A stretch of 64,000 bases of DNA from Streptomyces filipinensis (GCF_014649495.1 NZ_BMTD01000003.1:248001-312000); one strand, 5' to 3'. Positions 1 through 8,922 are shown, numbered from the stretch's first letter. Notes: generated by a model from the letters alone, not told the origin. Translations and numbers: made by a program.

Positions 1-2
1 CC

Positions 3-2207
3 CGCGCCCAGATCGCCCAGCTGCTGGACCACCGCGGCCACGGCGGCCTGCCCCGCTCCACGGTCCGCGAGATCCACCGCACCAGCGGCGGCAACCCGCT
101 GTTCGCCCTGGAACTCGGCCGCGCCCTCGCCGACAGCCCCACCCCGCCCCGGCCGGGCGAGCCGCTGCCGGTGCCGACCAGCCTGCGTGCCCTGGTGCTC
201 AGCCGCCTGGACATGCTCTCCGTCGAGGCCCGCCGCACCCTGCTGGTGGCCAGCGCCGGTGCCCGCCCCACCCCGGCACTGCTGCACGCGGCCGGCCGGG
301 AGAACGCCGAGGCCGAGTGCGCCCAGGCCGCCGAACTCGGGCTGCTGGCCACCGAGCCCGACGCCCCGGCCGTACGGTTCGCGCACCCGCTGATCTCCGC
401 CGCGCTGTACGCGGAGGCGCCCGCGCACGAGCGGCGCGCCGCCCACGCGGCCCTGTCCACGGCGGCCTCCGACCCGATCGAACGGGCCCGGCACCTGGCC
501 CTCGCCACCACCGGCACCGACCCGGACGTCGCCGCCCGGCTCGCCGAGGCCGCCGCCCTCGCCCGGGACCGCGGCGCCCCCTCGGTCGCCGCCCACCTGG
601 GGCTGCTCGCCGCCCGGCACACGCCCTCCGACGGGGCGCCCAGCCAGGAGGAGCGCCGGCTGCAGGCCGCCGAGGACGCGATCACCGCGGGGGAGATCGA
701 CCTGGCCCGGGACATCGCCCGCGAGGTGCTGGCCCGGGCGGCCGTGCCCGCCGACCGGGTGCGGGCCTGGATCATCGTCATCGACAGCGCGGGCCACACC
801 ATGGCCGAGGTCGACGCCGTCTTCCCGCAGGCCCTCGCGGACGCCGGCGACGATCCGCGGCTGCTGGCCCTGGTGCACTACCAGCTGGCCTGGCGGGCGC
901 TGATCGTGGAGGGCGACTTCACCGAGGCCCGTCAGGCCGCCGCGCACGCCGCCGAGCTGGCCGCGCGCGGCAAGGACCGGCGCACCGAACTGCTCTCCCT
1001 CGCCTTCCAGGCACAGACGGAGACCCTGATGGGCCACCCGGAGGCGCCCCGGACCATCAAACGCGCCCTGCGGGAGCCGCAGGACCCGAGGGTGGCCTGG
1101 CACCACAACGGGGCGGGCAGCGCACGGTTCCGCTGGCTGGTCATGGGCGACCAGCTGGCCGAGGCCCGGGCAACGGTCACCGCGCTGCTGCGCGAGGTGC
1201 GCCGGCGCGGTTCGGTGGAGTCCGAGGTGCACTTCCTGCGCGGGCTCGCCGAGACCGAACTGCGCGCCGGGCACTGCGGGCGTGCCCTGGAGCTCGCCCG
1301 CGAGAGCCTGCGGCTGGCCCGGGACTCGGGGATCGGCGAGACCGCCTCGGCGATGCTCACCTCGCTCGCGGAGGCCTCCGGCGGTGATGTGGACCGGGCC
1401 CTCGCCCTCGCCCGGGAGGCGGTGGAGCACGCCGAGGAGGACGGCGACCAGATGTACCTGTCCCGGGCGCTGGGCGCGCTCGGGTACGCCCAGTTGGTGG
1501 CCGGGGACCCGGCGGGCACGGTCCGCTCGCTGCGCCGGGTACGCGCCCTGGAGCTGGGGCTCGGCATCACCGACCCGGCGCGCGGCCGCTGGCAGGGGGA
1601 TCTCGCCGAGGCCCTGGTCCGGATCGGTGAACCGGCCGAGGCGCAGGACGTCATCGACGCGGTCCGCGAGCACGCCCTCCGGCTCGGCCGGGAGAGCGTC
1701 CTCGCCGTCCTGGACCGCTCCGAGGCCCTGGTGCGGGCCGCCCGGGGCGACCTGGAGGCGTCCGTGGCCCAGCTGACGTCCGCTCAGGACAAACTCGGCA
1801 AGCTCGGCTACGGGCTGGAGGAGGCGCGGGCCGCGCTCGCGCTGGCCCGGCTGCGCGGCCGGCGCCCCGGTGCGTACGATGCGGCCACCCGGATGTTCCG
1901 CCGCTGCCGGGCGCTGCCCTGGCTGCGCCAGGTGGACGAATCCCTCGCCGCCCCCGAGCCGGAACCGGCGCTGGCCGCTCCGGGCGCCCTGGACGCGCTG
2001 GCGGTGCTGGCCGCGATGGAGCGTCAGGTGGCCGCGCTGGTGATGGAGGGCGCCACCAACCGGGAGATCGCCGCCCGGCTGTTCATCAGCGTGAAGACGG
2101 TGGAGGCGACCCTGACCCGGGTCTACCGCAAGCTGGGGATCCGCTCGCGCGTCGACATCGTCCGATTGGCGGCGGCTCGCGGGCGCGCCGAGCACGGCCC
2201 TAGTTAA
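3..2207 (+). CDS. LuxR-family transcriptional regulator, large ATPase type, 5'-truncated by window edge
   Basis: The reading frame is open from base 3 and the true start lies outside the window; the first internal GTG is near 171. The visible part begins with a Ser-Gly-Gly-Asn-Pro-Leu-Phe segment typical of the end of the AAA/STAND ATPase module in large LuxR (LAL) regulators. A long alpha-helical, TPR-like stretch follows, and the last 60 residues form a LuxR helix-turn-helix (ERQVAALVMEGATNREIAAR, then a VKTVEATL recognition helix). Regulators of this build bind an effector and ATP and then activate nearby genes; the target here is unknown. The Walker A motif is not in the window. Confidence 0.9.
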   Translation, partial: RAQIAQLLDHRGHGGLPRSTVREIHRTSGGNPLFALELGRALADSPTPPRPGEPLPVPTSLRALVLSRLDMLSVEARRTLLVASAGARPTPALLHAAGRENAEAECAQAAELGLLATEPDAPAVRFAHPLISAALYAEAPAHERRAAHAALSTAASDPIERARHLALATTGTDPDVAARLAEAAALARDRGAPSVAAHLGLLAARHTPSDGAPSQEERRLQAAEDAITAGEIDLARDIAREVLARAAVPADRVRAWIIVIDSAGHTMAEVDAVFPQALADAGDDPRLLALVHYQLAWRALIVEGDFTEARQAAAHAAELAARGKDRRTELLSLAFQAQTETLMGHPEAPRTIKRALREPQDPRVAWHHNGAGSARFRWLVMGDQLAEARATVTALLREVRRRGSVESEVHFLRGLAETELRAGHCGRALELARESLRLARDSGIGETASAMLTSLAEASGGDVDRALALAREAVEHAEEDGDQMYLSRALGALGYAQLVAGDPAGTVRSLRRVRALELGLGITDPARGRWQGDLAEALVRIGEPAEAQDVIDAVREHALRLGRESVLAVLDRSEALVRAARGDLEASVAQLTSAQDKLGKLGYGLEEARAALALARLRGRRPGAYDAATRMFRRCRALPWLRQVDESLAAPEPEPALAAPGALDALAVLAAMERQVAALVMEGATNREIAARLFISVKTVEATLTRVYRKLGIRSRVDIVRLAAARGRAEHGPS

Positions 2208-2417
2208 CTGAGCCGGACCGAGGGTTTTCCCTCACCCAACCCCCTAGGGGGTTCCCTCATTGGGAGCCGAGGGTTCCGGGTCCTAGCGTAAGGGGCGTGC
2301 CGCTCGCCCGGGCACACGGGGTAGGTCCTCCCCCAGCTCTCGGCCTCGCCCGAGGCAGGGGGCGCCCCCGCCCCGTGCTTCACCACCCGTGCGACCCCCC
2401 ACCGGTGCAACCCCACT

Positions 2418-2423
2418 GAGGAG
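2418..2423 (+). promoter_or_regulatory. Ribosome binding site of the trypsin gene
   Basis: GAGGAG lies 4 bases before the ATG at 2428. It favours that start over an in-frame GTG at 2389, because the residues after 2428 form a proper signal peptide. Confidence 0.7.
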
Positions 2424-2427
2424 ACTC

Positions 2428-3219
2428 ATGTTCGGGCTCAGACGTGCCAGAAAGACCGCCGCGACCCTGGTGGCCACCGCCGCCGCCGCGGCGACCGCGC
2501 TGCTCGCCTCCCCCACGGCGAGCGCCGCCCCGCAGCCCGTCGTCGGCGGTACGACCACCACGACGACGGCGTACCCGTTCGTCATGCAGATCACCGACGC
2601 GTCCGGCAACCAGTTCTGCGGCGGCACGCTCGTGGCCGCCACCAAGGTCGTCACGGCGGCGCACTGCATGGCCGGCGAGTCCGCCGGCAACGTTCGCGTG
2701 GTCGGCGGCCGGACCTATCTGAACGGCACCGACGGCACGGTCGGCAAGGTCAGCAAGATCTGGGTCGACCCGGGCTACACGGACGCCACCAACGGCGACG
2801 ACGTGGCGGTCCTGACCCTGGCGACGTCGATGCCGTACACCCCGGCGTCGTACGTCTCCTCCTCCCAGACGGGCGTGTACGCGGCCGGCACCACGGCCCG
2901 GATCCTCGGCTGGGGCACCACCTCGGAGAACGGCAGCTCCTCCAACCAGCTGCGGACCGCGACCGTCCCGGTCGTGTCCGACTCCAGCTGCCGTTCCTCC
3001 TACGGTTCGGACTACGTCCAGTCCGACATGGTTTGCGCCGGATACAGCTCCGGCGGCGTAGACACCTGCCAGGGCGACAGCGGCGGTCCCCTGCTCATCG
3101 GGGGCGTCCTGGCAGGGATCACTTCTTGGGGCGAGGGGTGCGCGGAGGCGGGTCACCCGGGTGTGTACACCCGGCTGACCACCTTCTCGGACCTGGTGAC
3201 CGCGCAGGTCAACTCGTAG
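2428..3219 (+). CDS. Secreted trypsin-like serine protease (S1 family)
   Basis: 263 residues. Residues 1-33 are a classical signal peptide (Arg-rich start, Ala-rich core, Ala-Ser-Ala-Ala end), followed by a very short pro-segment and the mature N-terminus VVGG at about 38. The triad is His79 (TAAHC), Asp125 (NGDDVAV) and Ser218 (GDSGGP). Asp212, six residues before the Ser, is the base of the S1 pocket and predicts cleavage after Arg/Lys. Cysteines pair as in chymotrypsin-fold enzymes. It resembles Streptomyces trypsins (SGT type), which are exported and degrade protein during development. Two tandem hairpins follow the gene. Confidence 0.95.
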   Translation: MFGLRRARKTAATLVATAAAAATALLASPTASAAPQPVVGGTTTTTTAYPFVMQITDASGNQFCGGTLVAATKVVTAAHCMAGESAGNVRVVGGRTYLNGTDGTVGKVSKIWVDPGYTDATNGDDVAVLTLATSMPYTPASYVSSSQTGVYAAGTTARILGWGTTSENGSSSNQLRTATVPVVSDSSCRSSYGSDYVQSDMVCAGYSSGGVDTCQGDSGGPLLIGGVLAGITSWGEGCAEAGHPGVYTRLTTFSDLVTAQVNS

Positions 3220-3231
3220 CCCGGAAGACCT

Positions 3232-3300
3232 CCCGAGCACCCCTCGGGCAGATGCCAGGGGGGCGTTGCGAGCCACCACGAGCGGCCCGCAACGCCCCCC
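3232..3300. terminator. Tandem hairpin terminator between convergent genes
   Basis: A small hairpin (arms 3232-3237 and 3243-3248, CCCGAG/CTCGGG) is followed by a strong one with perfect 13-bp arms (3258-3270 and 3288-3300). It sits between the trypsin gene and the convergent tautomerase gene and could serve both. There is no U-tract, which is usual in streptomycetes. Confidence 0.8.
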
Positions 3301-3331
3301 TCTCCACGTTCACCCCCGTGGAACGCGGTGG

Positions 3332-3514
3332 CTACCTGTCGGCCGTGAGCTTCCCGGCCGCGCCCCAGCTGTCCGCCGGGACCTCGTGGATCCACACCTG
3401 GACGGTCTCCGCCGGGATCCGGTACGCGTCGACGAAGGCGTCGGTGACCCGCTTGACCAGGTCCCGCTTGAGTTCGGCATCGCGGGGACCCTGCTGGATG
3501 GTGACGATCGGCAT
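3332..3514 (-). CDS. 4-oxalocrotonate tautomerase-like small enzyme
   Basis: 60 residues, the usual size for this family. After Met removal the N-terminal Pro (MPIVTIQQGPRDAELK) would be the catalytic base that moves protons in keto-enol tautomerisation. The C-terminal half (VQVWIHEVPADSWGAAGK) matches the family's beta strand and hairpin. A clear AAGGGAG lies about 7 bases before the ATG. It starts 92 bases after the LysR gene on the same strand, so the two may be cotranscribed, but the substrate is unknown. Confidence 0.85.
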   Translation of the reverse strand: MPIVTIQQGPRDAELKRDLVKRVTDAFVDAYRIPAETVQVWIHEVPADSWGAAGKLTADR

Positions 3515-3606
3515 GACTGAACTCCCTTGACCGGTGTTCCTGTTCGGTGGGTCCAGTCCATCGCGAGGCGCCCGCGTGACCAAGGGCCAGTCCGCGACCG
3601 CAGCGA

Positions 3607-4473
3607 TCAGCTCTCGTGATCGCCGCAGGCCAGCAGCAGTTTCTCCAGGTGTGGGGAGGGGGCGGCGGCGGGCACGGCGAGACCGGTGGCCAGGGCCAGG
3701 CCGGGCGCCCGGAAGGGGATGTACGCCACCCGGGGCGTGGCCAGCACGCGCGCGTGGGAGGCGTAGACGACCGTCCACAGGGGGCGGGCCCCGATGGTGG
3801 CGAGGGTGTCGTGCAGGGTGCCGCCGGCCCGTCCGGGCTCCGGCTCGAACCCGGCCGCGTGACAGGCGGCGACGACCAGGTCGACCAGGGCGGGGTTGTT
3901 CCGGCGCGGGGTGAGGGCCAGGGGCAGCCCGGCGAGGTCCGCGAGGTCGATCTCGGGCCGCCGCGCGAGGGGATGCGTGGCCGGCAGGGCGGCGACCAGC
4001 GGATCGGACCACAGCGGCACCACGCGTACCCCGGCCGGGGGTTCGGCCGAGCGCACGAACGCGGCGTCCAGCCGCCCCGCCGCGACCCGCGCGAACCGGT
4101 CGCCGGCCGGCAGCGAGAACAGCTCCACCGGCACCTCGGGCGCCCGCTCGGCGAACGCGGCCAGCACCCGGTCCAGATGCGCGCCGAGCCCGGTGCTGGT
4201 GCCCAGGCGCAGCCCGGCGGGCGCCGCCACGGCGGCCCGCGCCCGCTCGGCCGCCGCGAGCACCGCCCGCGCCTCGGGCAGCAGCCGCTCCCCCGCCCCG
4301 GTCAGCCGCACCCGGCGCGGCGAGCGGTCGAACAGCTCGGCGCCCAGCTCCCGCTCCAGCCGCTGTATCTGCTGGCTGACGGCCGACTGCACGATGTGCA
4401 GCCGCTCCGCGGCCCGGCCGAAGTGCAGCTCTTCGGCGACGGCGACGAAATAGCTGAGCTGGCGGAGTTCCAT
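3607..4473 (-). CDS. LysR-family transcriptional regulator
   Basis: 288 residues. The N-terminal 60 residues are a LysR winged helix-turn-helix (MELRQLSYFVAVAEELHFGR, then SAVSQQIQRLERELGAELF). The rest is a periplasmic-binding-like effector domain of normal length. LysR proteins bind as tetramers and respond to a small metabolite. The only co-oriented neighbour is the small tautomerase downstream, a plausible target. The effector cannot be read from sequence. Confidence 0.92.
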   Translation of the reverse strand: MELRQLSYFVAVAEELHFGRAAERLHIVQSAVSQQIQRLERELGAELFDRSPRRVRLTGAGERLLPEARAVLAAAERARAAVAAPAGLRLGTSTGLGAHLDRVLAAFAERAPEVPVELFSLPAGDRFARVAAGRLDAAFVRSAEPPAGVRVVPLWSDPLVAALPATHPLARRPEIDLADLAGLPLALTPRRNNPALVDLVVAACHAAGFEPEPGRAGGTLHDTLATIGARPLWTVVYASHARVLATPRVAYIPFRAPGLALATGLAVPAAAPSPHLEKLLLACGDHES

Positions 4474-4634
4474 GGGCTCGACTGTAGAGGGGCCGGGACC
4501 GGCCCCGCGCCCCGGCGCCCGGCGGTCCGGCGGGTCGCCCGTGGATATCCTTCTTCTCCTGTCCCTGTGGGCTGTTCCGGCCCCTGGCCCCGGTGAGTGA
4601 TCAGGCGTACGCAGGCTCGACGGAGAGGCGTCCG

Positions 4635-5777
4635 ATGTCCGAGCGAGACAACGGCAGGAACGGCGGGCGCAGGTCCGTCTGGCGCCGCACCCCCGCCCCG
4701 GCCCCGCCGCCGCCGGCCCAGGCGCCCGAGCCCGCCGAGGCGGACGGCGCCGAGCCGGCGAGCGTCGTCCAGGCGGTGCTGTACCGCGACGGCGTCCGCG
4801 TCTCCTCCCCCGCCACGCTCGCCGAGACCTACCGCGAACTGCGGGAGCGGCCCCGCGGCATGGCCTGGATCGGCCTGGCCCGGCCCACCGGGGCCGATCT
4901 GCGCTCGCTGGCCGCCGAGTTCGGGCTGCACCAGCTCGCGGTGGAGGACGCGATGGAGGCGCACCAGCGGCCCAAGCTGGAGCGGTACGGCGACACCCTG
5001 TTCGTCGTCCTGCGCGCCGCCCGCTACCTGGACGCGCCGGAGGAGGTCGACTTCGGCGAGCTGCACGTGTTCGTCGGCCCGGACTTCGTCATCACGGTCC
5101 GGCACGGCGCGGCCCCGGACCTGTCGGCGGTCCGCCGCCGGATGGAGGACTCCCCCGATCTGCTCGGACTCGGCCCGGAGGCGGTGCTGTACGCGATCCT
5201 CGACGCGGTCGTGGACGGCTACGCCCCGGTGGTCTGCGGTGTCCAGAACGACATCGACGAGATCGAGACCGAGGTGTTCCGCGGCGACCCCGAGGTGTCC
5301 CGCCGTATCTACGAACTGTCCCGCGAGATGGTGGAGTTCCAGCGCGCCACCCGCCCGCTCGTCGGCATGCTGCACGGGCTGATGGCCGGCTTCGCCAAGT
5401 ACGAGACGGACGAGGAACTCCAGCGCTACCTGCGGGACGTCGCCGATCACGTCACGCACATCAGCGAACGCGTCGACGGCTTCCGCCAGGCCCTCACCGA
5501 GATCCTCACGGTGAACGCGACCCTGGTCTCGCAGCAGCAGAACGCGGAGATGCGGGCGCTGGCCGAGGCGGGCTTCGAGCAGAACGAGGAGGTCAAGAAG
5601 ATCTCCTCGTGGGCGGCCATCCTCTTCGCCCCGACCCTGGTCGGCACGATCTACGGCATGAACTTCACGCACATGCCCGAACTGGGCTGGAGTTTCGGAT
5701 ATCCCCTTGCCATCGGGCTGATGGGCGTGGTCTGTCTGACCCTGTACGTGATCTTCAAGAAACGGGACTGGCTGTAG
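4635..5777 (+). CDS. corA: CorA-family magnesium/cobalt channel
   Basis: 380 residues. A soluble N-terminal alpha/beta domain and long helices (residues about 40-320) are followed by two C-terminal membrane helices. The signature Gly-Met-Asn occurs in YGMNFTHMPELGW at the end of the first helix and forms the selectivity filter. CorA pentamers import Mg2+ and Co2+. I chose ATG 4635 because GGAGAGG lies 7 bases upstream; a GTG at 4593 would add 14 residues. The lipase gene begins 10 bases after the stop, so the two are probably cotranscribed. Confidence 0.93.
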   Translation: MSERDNGRNGGRRSVWRRTPAPAPPPPAQAPEPAEADGAEPASVVQAVLYRDGVRVSSPATLAETYRELRERPRGMAWIGLARPTGADLRSLAAEFGLHQLAVEDAMEAHQRPKLERYGDTLFVVLRAARYLDAPEEVDFGELHVFVGPDFVITVRHGAAPDLSAVRRRMEDSPDLLGLGPEAVLYAILDAVVDGYAPVVCGVQNDIDEIETEVFRGDPEVSRRIYELSREMVEFQRATRPLVGMLHGLMAGFAKYETDEELQRYLRDVADHVTHISERVDGFRQALTEILTVNATLVSQQQNAEMRALAEAGFEQNEEVKKISSWAAILFAPTLVGTIYGMNFTHMPELGWSFGYPLAIGLMGVVCLTLYVIFKKRDWL

Positions 5778-5787
5778 AGGAGCCGAC

Positions 5788-6636
5788 ATGACCGAGGCGC
5801 TGGTGCTGGGCGGTGGCGGTGTGGGCGGGATCGCCTGGATGACCGGGCTGCTCGCCGGACTGGCCGATGCCGGGCAGGACGTCAGCGGTGCCGATCTGCT
5901 CGTGGGGACGTCCGCCGGGTCGACCGTGGCCGCGCAACTGGGCAGCGGGCTGGGCCTTGAGGCGCTGTACGCCCGGCAGGTGGACCCGGCGTTGCAGGCC
6001 GCGGAGATCATGGCCGAGATGGATCTGGAGGCGTTCGCGGCGGAGATCGGCGCAGCGACCGGCTCCGCCGCCGGTGTGCCGGAACTGCGGCGCGCGGTGG
6101 GGCGGGTGGCGCTCGGCGCGCGGACCGTGCCCGAGACCAGGCGGCGTGCCGTGATCGAGTCGCGGCTGCCGGGGCACGAGTGGCCCGAGCGTCCGCTGAA
6201 GGTCGTCGCCGTGGACGCCGGGACCGGCGAACCGGTCGTGTTCGACCGCGCCTCGGGCGTCCCCCTGGTGGACGCCGTCGCGGCGAGCTGTGCCGTGCCG
6301 GGCGTATGGCCGCCGGTGACGATCGGCGAACGCCGGTACGTCGACGGCGGGGTGCACTCCATCGCCAACGCCGACCTGGCCGCCGGCGCGGACCGGGTGC
6401 TGGTGATCGTGCCGCTGGGCGCCGCCGAGCCGTTCCCCAGCGAGCGGCCGCTGGAGCGGTCGGTGCGGGAACTGCGCGAGGGGGGCGCGCAGGTGGCGGT
6501 CGTCGCCCCCGACGAGGCGTCGGCCGCGGCGATCGGCGACAACCCGCTGGACCCGGCCACCCGCGCCCCGGCCGCCGGGGCGGGCCGGGCCCAGGGCAGG
6601 ACGCTGACCCTCCCGTGGGACCGCACCGCGAACTGA
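5788..6636 (+). CDS. Patatin-like phospholipase (RssA-type hydrolase)
   Basis: 282 residues. The N-terminus carries the Gly-rich oxyanion-hole motif (LGGGGVGGIAW). The nucleophile is Ser42 in GTSAG (GxSxG) and the catalytic Asp is Asp186 in the DGG motif (YVDGGVHSIANADLA), giving the Ser-Asp dyad of bacterial patatins. There is no signal peptide, so it is probably cytoplasmic and acts on membrane lipid acyl esters. GAGGAG precedes the ATG and the gene follows corA by 10 bases. Nothing in the sequence shows the substrate. Confidence 0.92.
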   Translation: MTEALVLGGGGVGGIAWMTGLLAGLADAGQDVSGADLLVGTSAGSTVAAQLGSGLGLEALYARQVDPALQAAEIMAEMDLEAFAAEIGAATGSAAGVPELRRAVGRVALGARTVPETRRRAVIESRLPGHEWPERPLKVVAVDAGTGEPVVFDRASGVPLVDAVAASCAVPGVWPPVTIGERRYVDGGVHSIANADLAAGADRVLVIVPLGAAEPFPSERPLERSVRELREGGAQVAVVAPDEASAAAIGDNPLDPATRAPAAGAGRAQGRTLTLPWDRTAN

Positions 6637-6695
6637 CCGACGCGGGCGCCGAGTCCGGGGCACGTCCGGATCGCGCCGCGCGCTGCCCAGCGGGG

Positions 6696-6708
6696 CCCTT
6701 TCGAAGGG
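6696..6708. terminator. Small hairpin between convergent genes
   Basis: CCCTT-TCG-AAGGG, five perfect base pairs with a 3-base loop, lies between the lipase gene and the convergent phosphoribosyltransferase gene. It is weak on its own. A GC element at 6725-6743 (see the repeat at 29156-29222) lies next to it. Confidence 0.35.
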
Positions 6709-6804
6709 ACGGCGCGCCGCACCTGAAGGGGCGCGGGGAACTGAGCACGGCCAGGACGCCTCCGCTCCCGGCGACGGCACGCCGCGGGCGGGACCACTCC
6801 CGCG

Positions 6805-7452
6805 TCAGGCCCGGTGCAGCTGCAGCGCGGCCAGCACCTCCGCGTCCGTGAGCTGCTCGAAGTCCTCGTACCACTGGCCGACGGCGGAGAAGGCGGCCGG
6901 CCGGTGCGGGCACAGGATCGTGTCGGCCTCGGCGGAGAGCAGGTCCAGGGAGTCCGGGGCGCCGACGGGGACGGCCAGCACGAGGTGCGCGGGCCGCCGG
7001 CGCCGGACGTGGCGCAGGGCCGCGCGGGCGGTGGCGCCGGTGGCGAGGCCGTCGTCGATCACGATCACCGTGCGGCCCGCCGGGTCCGGCGCCGGACGGC
7101 CGGCACGGTAGCGCTCCTCGCGGCGGCGCAGTTCCTTCCGCTCACGCTCCACCACCGGGGCCATGGATTCCTCGGTCAGGCCGAGCCGGTCCAGGGTGCC
7201 GGCGTTGTAGAGGGGCGGGTCGTCCCCGACGAGCGCGCCGACGGCGAACTCCTGGTGGTGCGGGGCACCGATCTTGCGCACGATGAGCACGTCGAGCGGG
7301 GCGCCGAGCGCGCGGGCGACGGGCTCGGCGACGGCGATGCCGCCGCGCGGCAGGGCGAGGACGAGGGGGTCGGTGAGGGCGCCCTGGTCCTGCAGGTCAC
7401 TCAGCAGTCCGGCGAGTTCCCGCCCGGCTTCGGCACGGTCCCGGAAGCGCAT
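6805..7452 (-). CDS. Phosphoribosyltransferase-domain protein
   Basis: 215 residues. The PRPP-binding signature is clear: a hydrophobic strand, two acidic residues and a small-residue loop (VIVIDDGLATGATARAAL). The N-terminal part (ALPRGGIAVAEPVARALGAP) and a DVLIVRKIGAPHHQEFAVGA segment match the stand-alone type I PRT-like family often annotated only as phosphoribosyltransferase. Such proteins often lack an assigned base substrate and sit near stress genes. It is convergent with the lipase gene and divergent from the deacetylase gene. Confidence 0.9.
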   Translation of the reverse strand: MRFRDRAEAGRELAGLLSDLQDQGALTDPLVLALPRGGIAVAEPVARALGAPLDVLIVRKIGAPHHQEFAVGALVGDDPPLYNAGTLDRLGLTEESMAPVVERERKELRRREERYRAGRPAPDPAGRTVIVIDDGLATGATARAALRHVRRRRPAHLVLAVPVGAPDSLDLLSAEADTILCPHRPAAFSAVGQWYEDFEQLTDAEVLAALQLHRA

Positions 7453-7557
7453 GGCTCGTCCTCCTCCGCGGAGCCTCTCCTTCCATGGTGCTCCTGGTCG
7501 GGCCTCCCGGTCTGATCACTTCCTCGGATTTCCGGGAGGGGTATTCGCACACCAGAT

Positions 7558-7577
7558 CTATACACTGCGTGTATAGT
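7558..7577 (+). promoter_or_regulatory. 19-bp palindrome overlapping a -10 box of a leaderless promoter
   Basis: CTATACAC-TGC-GTGTATAG (7558-7576) has perfect 8-bp arms. TATAGT at 7572-7577 fits a -10 hexamer six bases before the ATG at 7584, so the mRNA may start at the A of the start codon. No Shine-Dalgarno is present. The palindrome covers the -10 box, as expected for a repressor operator. There is no good -35 at 16-18 bp. Confidence 0.65.
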
Positions 7578-7583
7578 CCCGGC

Positions 7584-8402
7584 ATGCCTCAAGCGACCCA
7601 CAAGACCCCGACGCCGAAGCCCGCGAACAGGAAGATGCGCGAAACCGCCCGGAGGTTGCGTCCGGCCGCGCTCGCCTCGGCCGCCCTCGGGCTGGCGCTC
7701 ACCCTGTCCGGCTGCGCCCAGGTCGACACCACCGCACCGAGCACCGTGCGGGCCGAGGCGGCACACGGGGCGCCGGCGACGTTCGGCACCGTGGACTGTC
7801 GCGAGGCCAAGTGCATCGCGCTCACCTTCGACGCGGGACCCAGCGAGAACTCGGCGCGGCTGCTCGACATCCTCAAGGAGAAGAAGGTCCAGGCCACCTT
7901 CTTCCTGCTCGGCAAGAACCACATCGAGAAGTACCCGCAGCTGGTCAAGCGGATGGCCGCCGAGGGCCACGAGGTCGCGAGCCACACCTGGGACCACAAG
8001 ATCCTCACGGAGATACCGGACGCGCAGATACGCGAGGAACTGAAGCGGCCCGACGACGCGATCGAGCGGCTGACCGGGCACAAGCCCACGCTGATGCGCC
8101 CGCCGCAGGGCCGTACGGACAGCAACGTGCACCAGATCGCCAAGGAGCTGGGCCTGGCGGAGGTGCTGTGGAGCGTGACCGCCAAGGACTACACGACCAA
8201 CGACTCGGCGCTCATCACCAAGCGCGTCCTGGACCAGTCCTCCCGCGACGGGATCATCCTGCTGCACGACATCTACCCGGGCACCGTGCCCGCCGTGCCC
8301 GGCATCATCGACGCGCTGAAGAAGCGCGGCTACGTCTTCGTGACGGTCCCTCAGCTGCTGGCGCCCGGCAAGGCGGAACCGGGCAAGGTCTACCGGCCCT
8401 GA
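7584..8402 (+). CDS. Lipoprotein polysaccharide deacetylase (CE4-like, NodB homology)
   Basis: 272 residues from ATG 7584. A lipobox (LALTLSGC, Cys44) anchors the protein outside the membrane. NodB motifs: TFDAGP at 81-86, the zinc-binding His pair in SHTWDH (134, 138), RPPQGR, and ILLHDIYPG. The second Asp of the usual TFDDGP, a metal ligand, is Ala84, so zinc would rest on the two His only or activity may be reduced. CE4 enzymes remove N- or O-acetyl groups from peptidoglycan, chitin or xylan. An internal ATG at 7635 has a weak RBS and would still leave the lipobox. Confidence 0.88.
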   Translation: MPQATHKTPTPKPANRKMRETARRLRPAALASAALGLALTLSGCAQVDTTAPSTVRAEAAHGAPATFGTVDCREAKCIALTFDAGPSENSARLLDILKEKKVQATFFLLGKNHIEKYPQLVKRMAAEGHEVASHTWDHKILTEIPDAQIREELKRPDDAIERLTGHKPTLMRPPQGRTDSNVHQIAKELGLAEVLWSVTAKDYTTNDSALITKRVLDQSSRDGIILLHDIYPGTVPAVPGIIDALKKRGYVFVTVPQLLAPGKAEPGKVYRP

Positions 8403-8427
8403 CCGCTCGGCCGTCCGGCCGAGGCGG
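8403..8427 (+). terminator. Hairpin after the deacetylase gene
   Basis: A CCGC-TCGGCC/GGCCGA-GGCGG stem with a one-base bulge and a GTCC loop starts immediately after the stop codon. It is GC-rich without a U-tract. Confidence 0.45.
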
Positions 8428-8472
8428 GGCCGAACGCGCCGGTGACCGGCGGCCATTGCCTACGATCGTGCC

Positions 8473-8913
8473 GTGCCGACCTTCTCCTTCGCCCGCACGG
8501 CCCCGCTTCCGCTCGACGAGGCGTGGCGCCGGCTCACCACCTGGCCCCGCCACGCCGACGCGGTCCCGCTGACCCGGGTCCGGGTGCTCACACCGGAGCC
8601 CACCGGCGTCGGTACGCGGTTCGTGGCCCGTTCCGGCCTCGGTCCGCTGGCCGTCGACGACGTCATGGAGGTGACGGTCTGGCGGCCGCCCACCGACGGC
8701 GAGGGCGGCCTGTGCCGCCTGGAGAAACGCGGCCGGGTCGTGCGGGGCTGGGCGGAGATCGAGGTCCTCGCGGGACCCGGGGGCCGCAGCCGGGTGGTGT
8801 GGCGGGAGGAGCTGCGGGTGCGGTTCCTGCCGCGTGCCTTCGACGGCGTACTGGAACGCACCGCGCGCGTGATGTTCGGCCGGGCGGCGAACCGGCTCCT
8901 CAGGCGGGCGTGA
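8473..8913 (+). CDS. SRPBCC-superfamily protein
   Basis: 146 residues beginning at GTG 8473. The order of segments (PLPLDEAWRRLTTWPRHADA, then VGTRFVARSGLGPLAVDDVMEV, then a C-terminal helix ending FGRAANRLLRRA) is that of the START/Bet v 1-like SRPBCC fold, which holds a hydrophobic ligand in a deep cavity. No catalytic residue can be assigned. It ends 10 bases before the convergent XdhC gene, leaving no room for a terminator between them. Confidence 0.8.
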   Translation: MPTFSFARTAPLPLDEAWRRLTTWPRHADAVPLTRVRVLTPEPTGVGTRFVARSGLGPLAVDDVMEVTVWRPPTDGEGGLCRLEKRGRVVRGWAEIEVLAGPGGRSRVVWREELRVRFLPRAFDGVLERTARVMFGRAANRLLRRA

Positions 8914-8922
8914 GCCGGGCCC

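Noticed and set aside
2204..2427. A small minus-strand gene before the trypsin gene
   Set aside because: Its sequence is low-complexity and it covers the trypsin promoter and ribosome binding site.
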